This document shows, piece by piece, positions 7,524-15,082 of a stretch of 20,490 nucleotides of DNA. A program made the translations under genes and the position numbers. Each line of letters starts with the position of its first letter. The stretch's first letter is position 1. Location of the stretch: positions 1-20,490 of the forward strand of contig JBATKU010000628.1 of the NCBI GenBank assembly GCA_049669725.1. Direction: 5' to 3'. The notes under the pieces were generated by a model that was not told where the DNA came from, made no database searches, and was given only the letters and a program-made list of their open reading frames with translations. Origin of the DNA: JAFDCJ01 sp049669725 (GTDB lineage Bacteria > Desulfobacterota > Desulfobacteria > Desulfobacterales > JAFDCJ01).

Positions 7524-7620
7524 TGACGAATTATGGAATTCTATCTATTTTATTTTTTTATGCAGGAGCGTAGCGACATCCTTAATTCGACATTCGCCCT
7601 TCGTCATTTGTCATTTCATC
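7503..7620. repeat. Intergenic inverted-repeat element between hflX and IMPase gene
   Basis: The left arm contains TCGAATGTCGAA (7505-7516) and GATGACGAAT. The right arm (7585-7620) reads as its inverse, with TTCGACATTCG (7586-7596) followed by TTCGTCATTTGTCATTTC. Between them, GGAGCGTAGCGAC (7565-7576 region) is the inverse of the GTCGCTACGCTCC hairpin loop segment seen before rplI. The left arm overlaps the hflX stop codon. Confidence 0.7.
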
Positions 7621-7635
7621 GAAAGGTTATCCCCT

Positions 7636-8433
7636 ATGGATTTCGAACCCCAAAAACAACTGGCTGTGGCCGCCGCCGAAAAGGGTGCCCGCATACTGCA
7701 ATCGCGATTTGGCAACATATCGCAGATCCGAAAAAAGGCGGCTCAGGAAATCGTAACGGAGGCCGACACCGAATCCGAAAAAGCAATTATCGCCGTTATC
7801 CGCAACAACTTTCCCAAGCATGGGATTTTGAGTGAAGAATGCGGATTGACAACGGGGTCGTCCGAATACCGGTGGATCATTGATCCGCTGGACGGCACGG
7901 TGAATTTTGCCCATCAAGTCCCGATTTTCTGCATATCGATAGCCCTATCCTTTAAGGGTGCCGTCGTCCTGGGAGTTGTTTTAAATCCTTTGACCGGAGA
8001 ACTCTTTTCAGCGGTCAGCGGAGAGGGTGCGCAACTCAATGGCCTGCCGATTCAAGTCTCCTCGATTGCCAGTGTCTCAGAAAGCCTGGTGGTCACCGGC
8101 TTTCCTTATAGTGTCAATGCGATTTTTGATCCGGTGATCACCAGGTTCGGCAACTGCCTCAAAGCCGCGCAGGGTATCCGAAGATTGGGCTCCGCCGCCC
8201 TCGATCTTTGCTATGTAGCCTGTGGCCGCTTCGAAGGATTCTGGGAGCAAAATTTAAAACCCTGGGACACAGCTGCCGGTGCCCTGATTGCAACAGAGGC
8301 CGGCGGACGGGTAACAACTTTTTCCCATCAACCCTACGCCGTCGACCAAATAGAAATTCTCGCCACCAACGGGCATATACATCAGGAGATGGTTGGGCTG
8401 TTGGAAATTAATGGAATGTCGAATGACGAATGA
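7636..8433 (+). CDS. suhB: Inositol-1-monophosphatase family phosphatase (SuhB-like)
   Basis: This is a Mg2+-dependent phosphatase of the IMPase/FBPase superfamily, of normal family length (265 residues). Metal-site residues are visible: EEC at 67-69 (Glu67, Glu68), the signature WIIDPLDGTVNF at 80-91 with Asp83 and Asp86, and the C-terminal motif KPWDTAAGALIATEAGG at 208-224 with Asp211. Family members hydrolyse inositol phosphates or related sugar or nucleotide phosphates (CysQ/PAP phosphatases are relatives), so the substrate is not certain; the E. coli SuhB also acts in rRNA antitermination. A weak AAAGG lies upstream of ATG 7636. The final residues NGMSNDE are encoded by the left arm of a repeat element, so the natural C-terminus has been altered or extended by it. 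Downstream neighbour is convergent. Confidence 0.9.
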   Translation: MDFEPQKQLAVAAAEKGARILQSRFGNISQIRKKAAQEIVTEADTESEKAIIAVIRNNFPKHGILSEECGLTTGSSEYRWIIDPLDGTVNFAHQVPIFCISIALSFKGAVVLGVVLNPLTGELFSAVSGEGAQLNGLPIQVSSIASVSESLVVTGFPYSVNAIFDPVITRFGNCLKAAQGIRRLGSAALDLCYVACGRFEGFWEQNLKPWDTAAGALIATEAGGRVTTFSHQPYAVDQIEILATNGHIHQEMVGLLEINGMSNDE

Positions 8434-8600
8434 CGAATGTCCAATGGTGGAGGTCGCTTGGCTCCACCATTAATCGTTTAGAATAGATCTTTGGACTCGG
8501 TTGTTCGAACTTGCTGCTATCAAAGGGAGGCTCTCGAGGGGAGACCTTGAGCGGATAGAATTCAATTAGTCTTCATTCGTCAATCGACATTCGACAATCC
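8413..8600. repeat. Intergenic inverted-repeat element between convergent suhB and dnaA-like genes
   Basis: The left arm (8413-8440) is made of 7-bp units GTCGAAT or GACGAAT. The right arm (8571-8600) is its inverse, matching at about 24 of 28 positions. Between the arms lies a perfect 10-bp hairpin: AATGGTGGAG (8443-8452), loop GTCGCTTGG (8453-8461), CTCCACCATT (8462-8471). The left arm covers the suhB stop codon and the right arm ends at the stop codon of the dnaA-like gene. The hairpin has no T run, so terminator activity is uncertain. Confidence 0.8.
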
Positions 8601-9940
8601 TAAAACTTGCCGGATTCCAGCTTTGTGCGGAAAAATCCGACCTGTTTGCGAATGGAGCTGTTTTGCTTTATACCGCGCTCAATGCAATTTATGGAATGCA
8701 GCGCGGTAGCATGATAGCGGTTGAATGATTTCCCGATACTTTGCAAGGGCGCATCCGTATAATGACGTGACAGGTAGATCGCGATTTGCCTGGGCCGCAC
8801 GAAATTTTGTTTGCGCGAGCGTGACATAACATCCTCAAGGGAGACATTATAGTATTTGCAAACAAGTTTTTTAATAACATCGATGGTGATGCGTTTGCGC
8901 TGGCTAGCAATATTTTTTACGACGCCTGCAGCCAGGCTGAGATCAATTGGAATTCCCAGCAGCGACGACTTGGCGGCGACTCCGTTCATCCCGCTTTCAA
9001 GTTGTCTAACATCGTCGGTCAACTCTTCGGCAAGATAATGAATCACATCTTCAGGCATCCGGTAGCCGTTGATCCCCAGCTTTTTTTGCAGGATCCGCAC
9101 TCTGGTCCGGAAATTTGGCGGGTCAATAGATGAAATTAGCCCGTAGGATAAACGCGATCTTAATTCGTCACTGAGCTTGGGGATATCGGCCGGCAGATAG
9201 CAGCTGGAAAAAAGGATACGTTTGCCGGATTCGAAAAGCGTGTCGAGGGCCAGTGCAAGTTCTATCTGGGTCCGCTCTTTCCCGCTGAGGTAATGAACAT
9301 CTTCCAGAAGTAAGACATCACACTGGTTGCGGTATTTACTTTTGAACTTGTTGATGTCGTCATGCCGGTAGGCCTGCACCATTTCGTTGCTGAAATTCTC
9401 AGCTGTAGTATAATAGACCCGCTCCTTGGGATAAATTGACAGGACATGATTGCCAATGGCCTGGGACAGATGGCTTTTTCCCATACCGGTCTTGGAAAGC
9501 AGAAACAAAGCATTCTGCTGGGTCTCCTTGCGAGAGGCCAGTGCCAAAGATGCTGAATAGGCAAAATCATTGTTGTCACCGACAACAAACCGGTCAAAGG
9601 TAAAATCTCTCCTTAAAAAGTGCCCGCTGCTGGGACGAGCGTTTTCGGTCGGTAACTGCCTCTGAGAATTGCCACCATTCGTATTATTCGTCGTGCCGGC
9701 CTTGCTGGATATTTCAAACTTCAGCTCGCAATCCCGACCCGTGGAATGCTGGATGGCGTTTTTAATCATCTCTCCGTAAAGGCCTTGTACCCGTTTCTTA
9801 GAAAAGAAATTCGGGCAATAGACAACCCAGTTGCTTTTGTCGGCCTGGCTAACATTCAACGGTTCGAGCCACATTTTAAAACTGTGATCTGGAATGCGCT
9901 GTTTGATCGCAGATTTTACTTTTTTCCAGACTGCTTCCAT
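8600..9940 (-). CDS. dnaA: Divergent DnaA-family replication initiator-like protein
   Basis: The 446 residues have the DnaA domain order. Domain I (1-80; WKKVKSAIKQRIPDHSFKMWLEPL), a short Asn/Ser-rich linker (81-107), AAA+ domain III (about 110-345; starts RRDFTFDRFVVGDNNDFAYS) and DNA-binding domain IV (about 350-446). Differences from standard DnaA: Walker A reads SKTGMGKS (149-156) instead of GGVGLGKT; Walker B reads LLLEDVHYL with Glu213 for the first Asp; the helix-turn-helix signature GGRDHTTVLHA reads FNRYHATALHS (406-416). Box VII (DELRSRLSYGL, 259-268) and the sensor II arginine (VRQLESG, Arg312) remain. It may be the chromosomal initiator of this lineage or a second DnaA paralogue with altered box recognition. 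No dnaN is adjacent. Start ATG at 9940; no clear ribosome binding site. Divergent from uvrA. Confidence 0.85.
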   Translation of the reverse strand: MEAVWKKVKSAIKQRIPDHSFKMWLEPLNVSQADKSNWVVYCPNFFSKKRVQGLYGEMIKNAIQHSTGRDCELKFEISSKAGTTNNTNGGNSQRQLPTENARPSSGHFLRRDFTFDRFVVGDNNDFAYSASLALASRKETQQNALFLLSKTGMGKSHLSQAIGNHVLSIYPKERVYYTTAENFSNEMVQAYRHDDINKFKSKYRNQCDVLLLEDVHYLSGKERTQIELALALDTLFESGKRILFSSCYLPADIPKLSDELRSRLSYGLISSIDPPNFRTRVRILQKKLGINGYRMPEDVIHYLAEELTDDVRQLESGMNGVAAKSSLLGIPIDLSLAAGVVKNIASQRKRITIDVIKKLVCKYYNVSLEDVMSRSRKQNFVRPRQIAIYLSRHYTDAPLQSIGKSFNRYHATALHSINCIERGIKQNSSIRKQVGFFRTKLESGKF

Positions 9941-10480
9941 AGGGTCTAACGTTCTAAATCATTTAAACAACTAAACGATAAAATTAAAGTTTAATGAGGT
10001 TACCAACTGGTTTTAACTGCTGATGTTAAACGGCAGGAAAGGTTTACGTTTGATTATTCACTCACCTGAAGAAAGCCTGTGCCTGTTTATGGCATCAACC
10101 GATAAGTGTCAAACCCGGAAAACAGGATTCTGGAGTAAGCTATAATGCAGTTTTGAACAATTTATATCTAACTGTTTTTATTAAATATAATTAATGTTTC
10201 GCGACAACCATCCTTAATCATGAACTTTTTATATAAAGAATTTTTTTTAAGCATTTTAAGCATATCCACCAATTGACGCTAGTTATTGACATTCGGTACT
10301 TCTTACGAAATCTCCTATTATCTTCCAATATCTTTAATTTTTAAAAAAGATTAAAAAAATATTGTTCATAACTTTTTAGTTTAACAAACTGCAATCGCTA
10401 CAGGCGGTTAGCGGAATTTTATTTGATATATTTTTTTGAAACAGGTAAGAAGGAAGAATTTTTAACGAGAAATGTGAAAC
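9941..10480. other. AT-rich 540-bp divergent intergenic region between dnaA-like gene and uvrA
   Basis: No gene is supported here. The region is markedly AT-rich, especially 10150-10460, with runs such as TTTAATTTTT near an imperfect AAAAAAGATTAAA inverse (about 10330-10355). TTGACA occurs at 10286-10291 but no good -10 lies 16-18 bp away; TATTAT at 10316-10321 is too far. The best near-matches to a DnaA box are ATATCCACC (about 10263-10271) and TGTTCATAA (about 10364-10372), each two mismatches from consensus. It must hold the promoters for both flanking genes, which I cannot place. Confidence 0.5.
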
Positions 10481-13300
10481 ATGTTTTCTGAAAAAATTAT
10501 TATACAGGGAGCCCGGCAGCATAACCTGAAAAATATTGATGTCGAACTGCCGCGCAATAAACTATTGGTTATCACCGGTTTATCCGGATCCGGGAAATCG
10601 ACCCTTGCCTTTGACACCCTTTATGCCGAGGGTCAACGCAGGTATGTCGAATCCCTCTCAACATACGCCCGGCAGTTTTTAGAGCGCATGGACAAGCCCG
10701 ATGTCGATCTCATCGAAGGCCTCTCGCCGGCCATTGCGATTGAACAAAAAACGGCCAGCCACAACCCGCGATCGACGGTCGGTACGGTTACGGAAATTTA
10801 TGACTACCTGCGGCTGCTTTTCGCGAGGGTGGGTACCCCCCACTGTTATAGCTGCGGACGCCCCATCTCCTCCCAGACAATTGACCAGATAGTGGATCGC
10901 GTCATGTCACTGACCGAGGGTTCCCGGGCAATTATTCTGGCTCCCCTGGTCACCGGTCAGAAAGGTGGCCATCAAAAGCTTTTCAAACGATTGAAAAAAG
11001 AAGGGTTTGCACGTGTCCGTATCGACGGCGAAATTTTGGACATCGAAGAGATCTCCGAGTTGGGTAAAACCAAAAAACACGACATTGATGTCGTCGTCGA
11101 CCGTCTGATCGTCAAAGACGGTGTTCGCAAGCGCCTGGCCGACTCTTTAGAGCTGGCGTTGGCTCAATCGGGGGGGCTGGTAGCGGTGGATATACCGGGG
11201 AAGGAAACCATCCTATTCAGTGAGAAATCCGCCTGCCTAACGTGCGGGATCAGTTATCCCGAGTTCACCCCGGCCAGTTTTTCCTTTAACTCCCCCCAGG
11301 GCGCATGTCCGGCCTGCGACGGTTTGGGCTGGACCACCGATTTGGATCCCGAGCTGATCATCCCTAATCCAGAGCTCTCCCTGCGGGAGGGAGCCGTCAG
11401 CGTCTGGGCCAAACGGAACAGCATGCATTTTATCGAATTCCTGGATGCTTTGACCAAAACCTATGGCACCGATATTTATACGCCATTTAAGGAATTGCCG
11501 GAAGATTTTCAACACACGATCCTCTACGGTTCTGGCAATGACCCGATCAACTTCTATTTTGAGCGCAGCAACCGCCGTTATACCTATCAGAAACCTTTTG
11601 AAGGTGTCATCCCCAATTTAAAGCGCCGCTATCGGGAAACGGATTCCAATTATATCCGGGAAGAAATTAAACAATATATGAATTTTAAAACCTGCTCGGA
11701 ATGCAGCGGCGCAAAATTGAACCTATCCAGTCGGTCGGTCAGGATCGGCGACCTAAATATATATGAAATAACCACCCTATCGGTGGCCAAATCCCGCAAT
11801 TTTTTTCTGGACCTGCGCCTGAACGGTAAAAAAGAAATTATTGCACGCCGTATTTTGAAAGAAATCGTTGAGAGACTGGGCTTTTTGCAGAGTGTCGGTC
11901 TCTCATACCTGACCCTTGACCGATCGGCCCAATCGCTGTCCGGCGGAGAGAGCCAACGAATTCGTCTGGCAACTCAAATCGGATCGAAGTTAACAGGTGT
12001 TCTTTACGTGCTGGACGAGCCCAGCATCGGTCTGCACCAGAAGGATAATCAGCAGCTGCTGGCAACACTTCGAAAAATGCGCGACCTGGGCAACACGGTC
12101 CTGGTGGTTGAACATGATGAAGAAACCATCCGTGCCGCTGATTATGTCGTTGACATGGGTCCTGCTGCGGGTGTCAATGGCGGTGAGGTGGTTTTCGCCG
12201 GCCCCCCCGACCAACTGTTGACGCATAAAACCTCTCTGACCGGCCAATACCTGTCCGGGCGCAAAGCGATCCAAGTCCCCACCACCCGGCGCCATAACAA
12301 CGAACAGCAAATTGTGATGGAAGGCGCCGCCCAGAATAATCTGAAAGATATTGACGCATCCTTTCCTCTGGGATGCTTTACCTGTGTAACGGGTGTGTCC
12401 GGTTCCGGTAAATCCACCTTGGTCCTGGAAACCCTATACCCTGCCCTGGTTCAACGACTTCGCCATGCCAGAATCACAGCAGGCAGCCACCGCGATCTGC
12501 GAGGACTGGAGCATATCGACAAAGTCGTCAATATCGACCAATCACCCATCGGGAGAACACCACGGTCCAATCCGGGAACGTACACCGGCTTATTTTCATA
12601 TATCAGAGAGCTTTTTTCGAGAACACCAGAAGCCCGCATGCGGGGTTACAAACCGGGCCGTTTCAGTTTTAATGTCAAAGGGGGCCGATGCGAAGCTTGC
12701 CAGGGAGACGGCATCATTAAAATTGAAATGCACTTTTTGCCCGATGTGTACGTCGCCTGTGATGTGTGTCACGGAAAGCGGTATAATCGTGAAACACTGG
12801 AAATTCGATACAAGGGCAAAAACATAAAAGAAGTTCTTGAGATGACCGTTAACCAATCGTTTAGTTTTTTCGCGCGGATAACAAAAATCAAATCTAAATT
12901 AGAAACTCTGAAGGAAGTGGGCCTGGGGTATATCCAGATTGGTCAGGCGGCCACCACACTGTCCGGCGGGGAAGCCCAGCGCGTAAAACTTTCAAGAGAG
13001 CTCAGCAAAAAAGGCACCGGCAAAACCGTTTACATCCTTGATGAGCCAACCACCGGACTGCATGCCGATGACATTGGTAAGCTGCTGGGGGTACTCAATC
13101 AGCTGGTAAATGCCGGCAATACCGTTATTGTCATCGAACACAACTTGGATGTGATTAAAACAGCAGATCATATTATCGATTTGGGGCCGGAAGGTGGCGA
13201 TGAAGGAGGCTATATTATCGGATGCGGAACGCCCGAAGAAATCACAAAAATCAGCAACTCCTATACCGGTCAATTTCTGGCAAAAATACTTAAGGGTTGA
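10481..13300 (+). CDS. uvrA: Excinuclease ABC subunit A
   Basis: UvrA is the damage-sensing ATPase of nucleotide excision repair; a UvrA dimer loads UvrB at lesions. The 939 residues match the family length. Two ABC ATPase modules are complete: Walker A GLSGSGKS (33-40) and GVSGSGKS (about 638-645), signatures LSGGESQRIRLA (about residue 486) and LSGGEAQRVKLS (about 826), and Walker B plus D-loops VLDEPSIGLH and ILDEPTTGLH. Zinc-binding cysteine pairs are visible at CYSCGR (about 121), CLTCG with CPACDGLG (about 253-285), and CEACQGDG with CDVCHGKRYN (about 739-770). ATG 10481 is fixed by the start MFSEKIIIQGARQHNLKNI; the ribosome binding site is weak. It stands alone on its strand and is divergent from the dnaA-like gene. 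No LexA box was recognised upstream. Confidence 0.98.
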   Translation: MFSEKIIIQGARQHNLKNIDVELPRNKLLVITGLSGSGKSTLAFDTLYAEGQRRYVESLSTYARQFLERMDKPDVDLIEGLSPAIAIEQKTASHNPRSTVGTVTEIYDYLRLLFARVGTPHCYSCGRPISSQTIDQIVDRVMSLTEGSRAIILAPLVTGQKGGHQKLFKRLKKEGFARVRIDGEILDIEEISELGKTKKHDIDVVVDRLIVKDGVRKRLADSLELALAQSGGLVAVDIPGKETILFSEKSACLTCGISYPEFTPASFSFNSPQGACPACDGLGWTTDLDPELIIPNPELSLREGAVSVWAKRNSMHFIEFLDALTKTYGTDIYTPFKELPEDFQHTILYGSGNDPINFYFERSNRRYTYQKPFEGVIPNLKRRYRETDSNYIREEIKQYMNFKTCSECSGAKLNLSSRSVRIGDLNIYEITTLSVAKSRNFFLDLRLNGKKEIIARRILKEIVERLGFLQSVGLSYLTLDRSAQSLSGGESQRIRLATQIGSKLTGVLYVLDEPSIGLHQKDNQQLLATLRKMRDLGNTVLVVEHDEETIRAADYVVDMGPAAGVNGGEVVFAGPPDQLLTHKTSLTGQYLSGRKAIQVPTTRRHNNEQQIVMEGAAQNNLKDIDASFPLGCFTCVTGVSGSGKSTLVLETLYPALVQRLRHARITAGSHRDLRGLEHIDKVVNIDQSPIGRTPRSNPGTYTGLFSYIRELFSRTPEARMRGYKPGRFSFNVKGGRCEACQGDGIIKIEMHFLPDVYVACDVCHGKRYNRETLEIRYKGKNIKEVLEMTVNQSFSFFARITKIKSKLETLKEVGLGYIQIGQAATTLSGGEAQRVKLSRELSKKGTGKTVYILDEPTTGLHADDIGKLLGVLNQLVNAGNTVIVIEHNLDVIKTADHIIDLGPEGGDEGGYIIGCGTPEEITKISNSYTGQFLAKILKG

Positions 13301-13459
13301 AAGGGAATGCTTTCAGAATTCGATCATTTCAAAATCCTGGAACAAAAGGGTTTGGGGTAGGCATTAATAACCGAAACCGAAATGATGGCGCTACGGCCGC
13401 ATTAAAGCCCAGCAGAATAACTGCATTATTAGCATTGCTGACGTTGGATCGCAAACCAT

Positions 13460-13496
13460 AAAAAAAGGCAGCGTCCGCCTGGCGAACACTGCCTTT
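13460..13496 (-). terminator. Intrinsic terminator of the atp operon
   Basis: On the minus strand GGCAGTGTTC pairs with GGACGCTGCC (two G-U pairs), the helix being extended by AAA/TTT below and GC pairs above a tiny loop, and is followed by seven T (plus-strand A 13460-13466). It lies 26 bases past the atpE stop codon. In the plus direction (for uvrA) the hairpin is followed by only three T, so termination there would be weaker. Confidence 0.85.
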
Positions 13497-13521
13497 AGAT
13501 GAACTGGCGCATCTTCTTTTT

Positions 13522-13803
13522 TTAATGTGCAAACAGGGCTGCAATCGAGGCTGCCTGGGGATGCGCAAAGATAAGGATCAAAGCAACGACGAGGGCATAA
13601 ATACACAGCGACTCGATCAGAGCAAGACCGATCAACATGGTAACGGTGACCTTACCTGACGATTCGGGGTTTCTGGCGATACCTTCAACAGCCGCGCGCA
13701 GCCCGATACCCTGGGCAATGCCACAGCCAAATGCTGCAATCGCAATTCCGAAACCGGCCGCCGTCACACACGCGATAAAAAACTCTAATGCTTTTGTTTC
13801 CAT
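13522..13803 (-). CDS. atpE: ATP synthase Fo subunit c
   Basis: This is the proteolipid that forms the rotating c-ring of F-type ATP synthase in the inner membrane. The 93 residues form a helical hairpin: helix 1 about 8-36, polar loop RNPE at 44-47 contacting F1, helix 2 about 52-80. The ion-carrying carboxylate is Glu64 in ALIESLCIY. Gln31 in helix 1 together with Glu64, Ser65 and Tyr69 matches positions of the Na+-binding site described for Ilyobacter c-rings, although the Thr that follows Ser there is Leu66 here, so ion specificity is open. A strong ribosome binding site AAAGGAGGT (plus-strand 13814-13822) lies about 10 bases upstream of the start, fitting the high copy number of c. Last gene of atpZ-atpI-atpB-atpE; a terminator follows. 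Confidence 0.97.
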   Translation of the reverse strand: METKALEFFIACVTAAGFGIAIAAFGCGIAQGIGLRAAVEGIARNPESSGKVTVTMLIGLALIESLCIYALVVALILIFAHPQAASIAALFAH

Positions 13804-13872
13804 ACTCTAGTCTACCTCCTTTAGTTGATATGTTATTGGGCTTCTTCCAGTCACCCATTGTAAGCTAACGCT

Positions 13873-13972
13873 TGGTTGAATCGTTTATTAGTTGAATAGT
13901 TGATTGGTAATATATTTCGGAAGGTTGCCAAATCTACGATTCAACCAATCAACTAATCAACTTTTTAACTAA
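13873..13972. repeat. Inverted-repeat element in the atpB-atpE gap, 8-bp units
   Basis: TTGGTTGAATCG (13873-13884) and CGATTCAACCAA (13937-13948) are perfect 12-bp inverses. Inside and beside them run imperfect 8-bp units of type TTGATTGG or TTGATTAG: AGTTGAATAGTTGATTGGT (13890-13908) matches the inverse of 13943-13961 at 18 of 19 positions. Located inside an operon between stop of atpB and start of atpE. Confidence 0.75.
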
Positions 13973-13974
13973 TT

Positions 13975-14664
13975 TTAATGCGCCTCTTCCATGGCTCCGG
14001 CAAAATACATGATCGACAGCAAAAAGAAGACAAAGGCTTGGACCAAGGCCACAAATATACCCATCGCCATAATGGGCAATGGCGCAAAAAAGGCGCCGGC
14101 CAGCATGAACAGGATGGCCAGCACCAGCTCATGACCGGTAATATTGCCGAAAAGCCGGAAAGAAAGGGATAAAATTCTGGCAAGGTGTCCAATGAGTTCG
14201 ATTGGCAAAATAATCGGAATCAGCCACCATACCGGTCCTAGAAAATGTTTGACATATTTTATGCCGTGGTACTTGATTCCGATAAAATGAGTAAACAAAA
14301 ATACCGGAATTGCGCAAGACACAGTCGTATTGATGCTGGCGGTAGGCGGGTAGAATCCGGGGACGAGCCCCAGCAAGTTACAGGTGGCAACATAAATGAA
14401 AATAGTTGCGATAATGGGAAAGAACCAGCGGCCTTCTTCGCCGGTGATGTCCACCATGAATTCTTCCATTCCCGAAATGATGATTTCAAAGAAATTTTGT
14501 GCTTTGGTGGGAATCATTTCAATTTTACGGGTTGCCAGCACCGCCAATATGATCAGCAAAAGGATCACAAACCAGGAATAAATTACATGGGGGTATGCGT
14601 GTGCAAAATGCCCCAACCCGATCGCCTCAAACAGCTTGACTAAAAAAAGATAGGGATGTTCCAT
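13975..14664 (-). CDS. atpB: ATP synthase Fo subunit a
   Basis: Subunit a is the membrane stator that provides the two ion half-channels against the c-ring. The protein has 229 residues and five or six membrane helices. The essential arginine is Arg170 in LSLSFRLFGNITGHEL, equivalent to E. coli Arg210, and the last helix keeps LVQAFVFFLLSIMYF with Gln209. GHEL replaces the more common AGEL after the arginine helix. The start codon at 14664 is 3 bases from the atpI stop; AAGGAGG lies upstream within the end of atpI, suggesting translational coupling. The genes for b, delta, alpha, gamma, beta and epsilon are not next to it, so Fo a/c and F1 are encoded in separate loci, as is usual in deltaproteobacteria. 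Confidence 0.97.
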   Translation of the reverse strand: MEHPYLFLVKLFEAIGLGHFAHAYPHVIYSWFVILLLIILAVLATRKIEMIPTKAQNFFEIIISGMEEFMVDITGEEGRWFFPIIATIFIYVATCNLLGLVPGFYPPTASINTTVSCAIPVFLFTHFIGIKYHGIKYVKHFLGPVWWLIPIILPIELIGHLARILSLSFRLFGNITGHELVLAILFMLAGAFFAPLPIMAMGIFVALVQAFVFFLLSIMYFAGAMEEAH

Positions 14665-14666
14665 CC

Positions 14667-15053
14667 TTAGATCGCCTCCTTGAAAATAAGTTTTTTAAGC
14701 TCACACAGGGTCGCAAGCATGATACTGAAAACCACAACAGATAGTCCGATGATAAGCCCTAATGGATTTACAACATGTCCGGCAATGAGGATAAAAATTA
14801 TGAATCCGCTGGCGATAAAACGCAGAAAATATTTAGCGATCACGAGATTATGGGAAGAAAGATGCGGTGGGGTCAGCGCGCTTTTCAATGTCCGTGCCAA
14901 CAGGTGGAAATTCGCTGTAACCAGCAGACCGCCACAAAGGATTCCGCCGGCAAAATCAGTGGGCATGAGAATAAAGCCCATGATACTGGCAACCGCGAAC
15001 AGGACCCAGTTGGTGCGGGTTACAAATGTAAGTATTCGCTGCTGAATTTCCAC
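14667..15053 (-). CDS. atpI: ATP synthase I-like protein (AtpI family)
   Basis: This is a 128-residue membrane protein with four predicted helices (about 17-32, 33-52, 75-92, 96-115) and a short charged C-terminus ending KLIFKEAI. Size, topology and position directly before atpB fit the ATP synthase subunit I family (ATP_synt_I), whose members help assemble the c-ring or insert Fo subunits. The sequence is not strongly conserved, so the assignment rests largely on context. Its stop is 2 bases before the atpB start, and it contains the atpB ribosome binding site. It lies 29 bases after atpZ. Confidence 0.8.
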   Translation of the reverse strand: MEIQQRILTFVTRTNWVLFAVASIMGFILMPTDFAGGILCGGLLVTANFHLLARTLKSALTPPHLSSHNLVIAKYFLRFIASGFIIFILIAGHVVNPLGLIIGLSVVVFSIMLATLCELKKLIFKEAI

Positions 15054-15082
15054 CTTCGTTTCATCCAGTCTTTTATTCCGAA

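Noticed and set aside
10261..10372. DnaA boxes in the dnaA-like/uvrA gap
   Set aside because: Best words are two mismatches from the consensus and not clustered, so no origin is annotated; kept only as a low-confidence finding.
12393..12827. 144-codon open frame overlapping uvrA in another frame
   Set aside because: Overlaps conserved UvrA sequence including the second Walker A and zinc motif; no independent support.
13298..13315. TGAAAG/CTTTCA hairpin at the uvrA stop as terminator
   Set aside because: Only 6 bp and no T run follows; the stronger hairpin at 13460-13496 serves the opposite strand.
14245..14643. 132-codon open frame antisense to atpB
   Set aside because: Shadow of the conserved subunit a gene; translation has no domain and no ribosome binding site.
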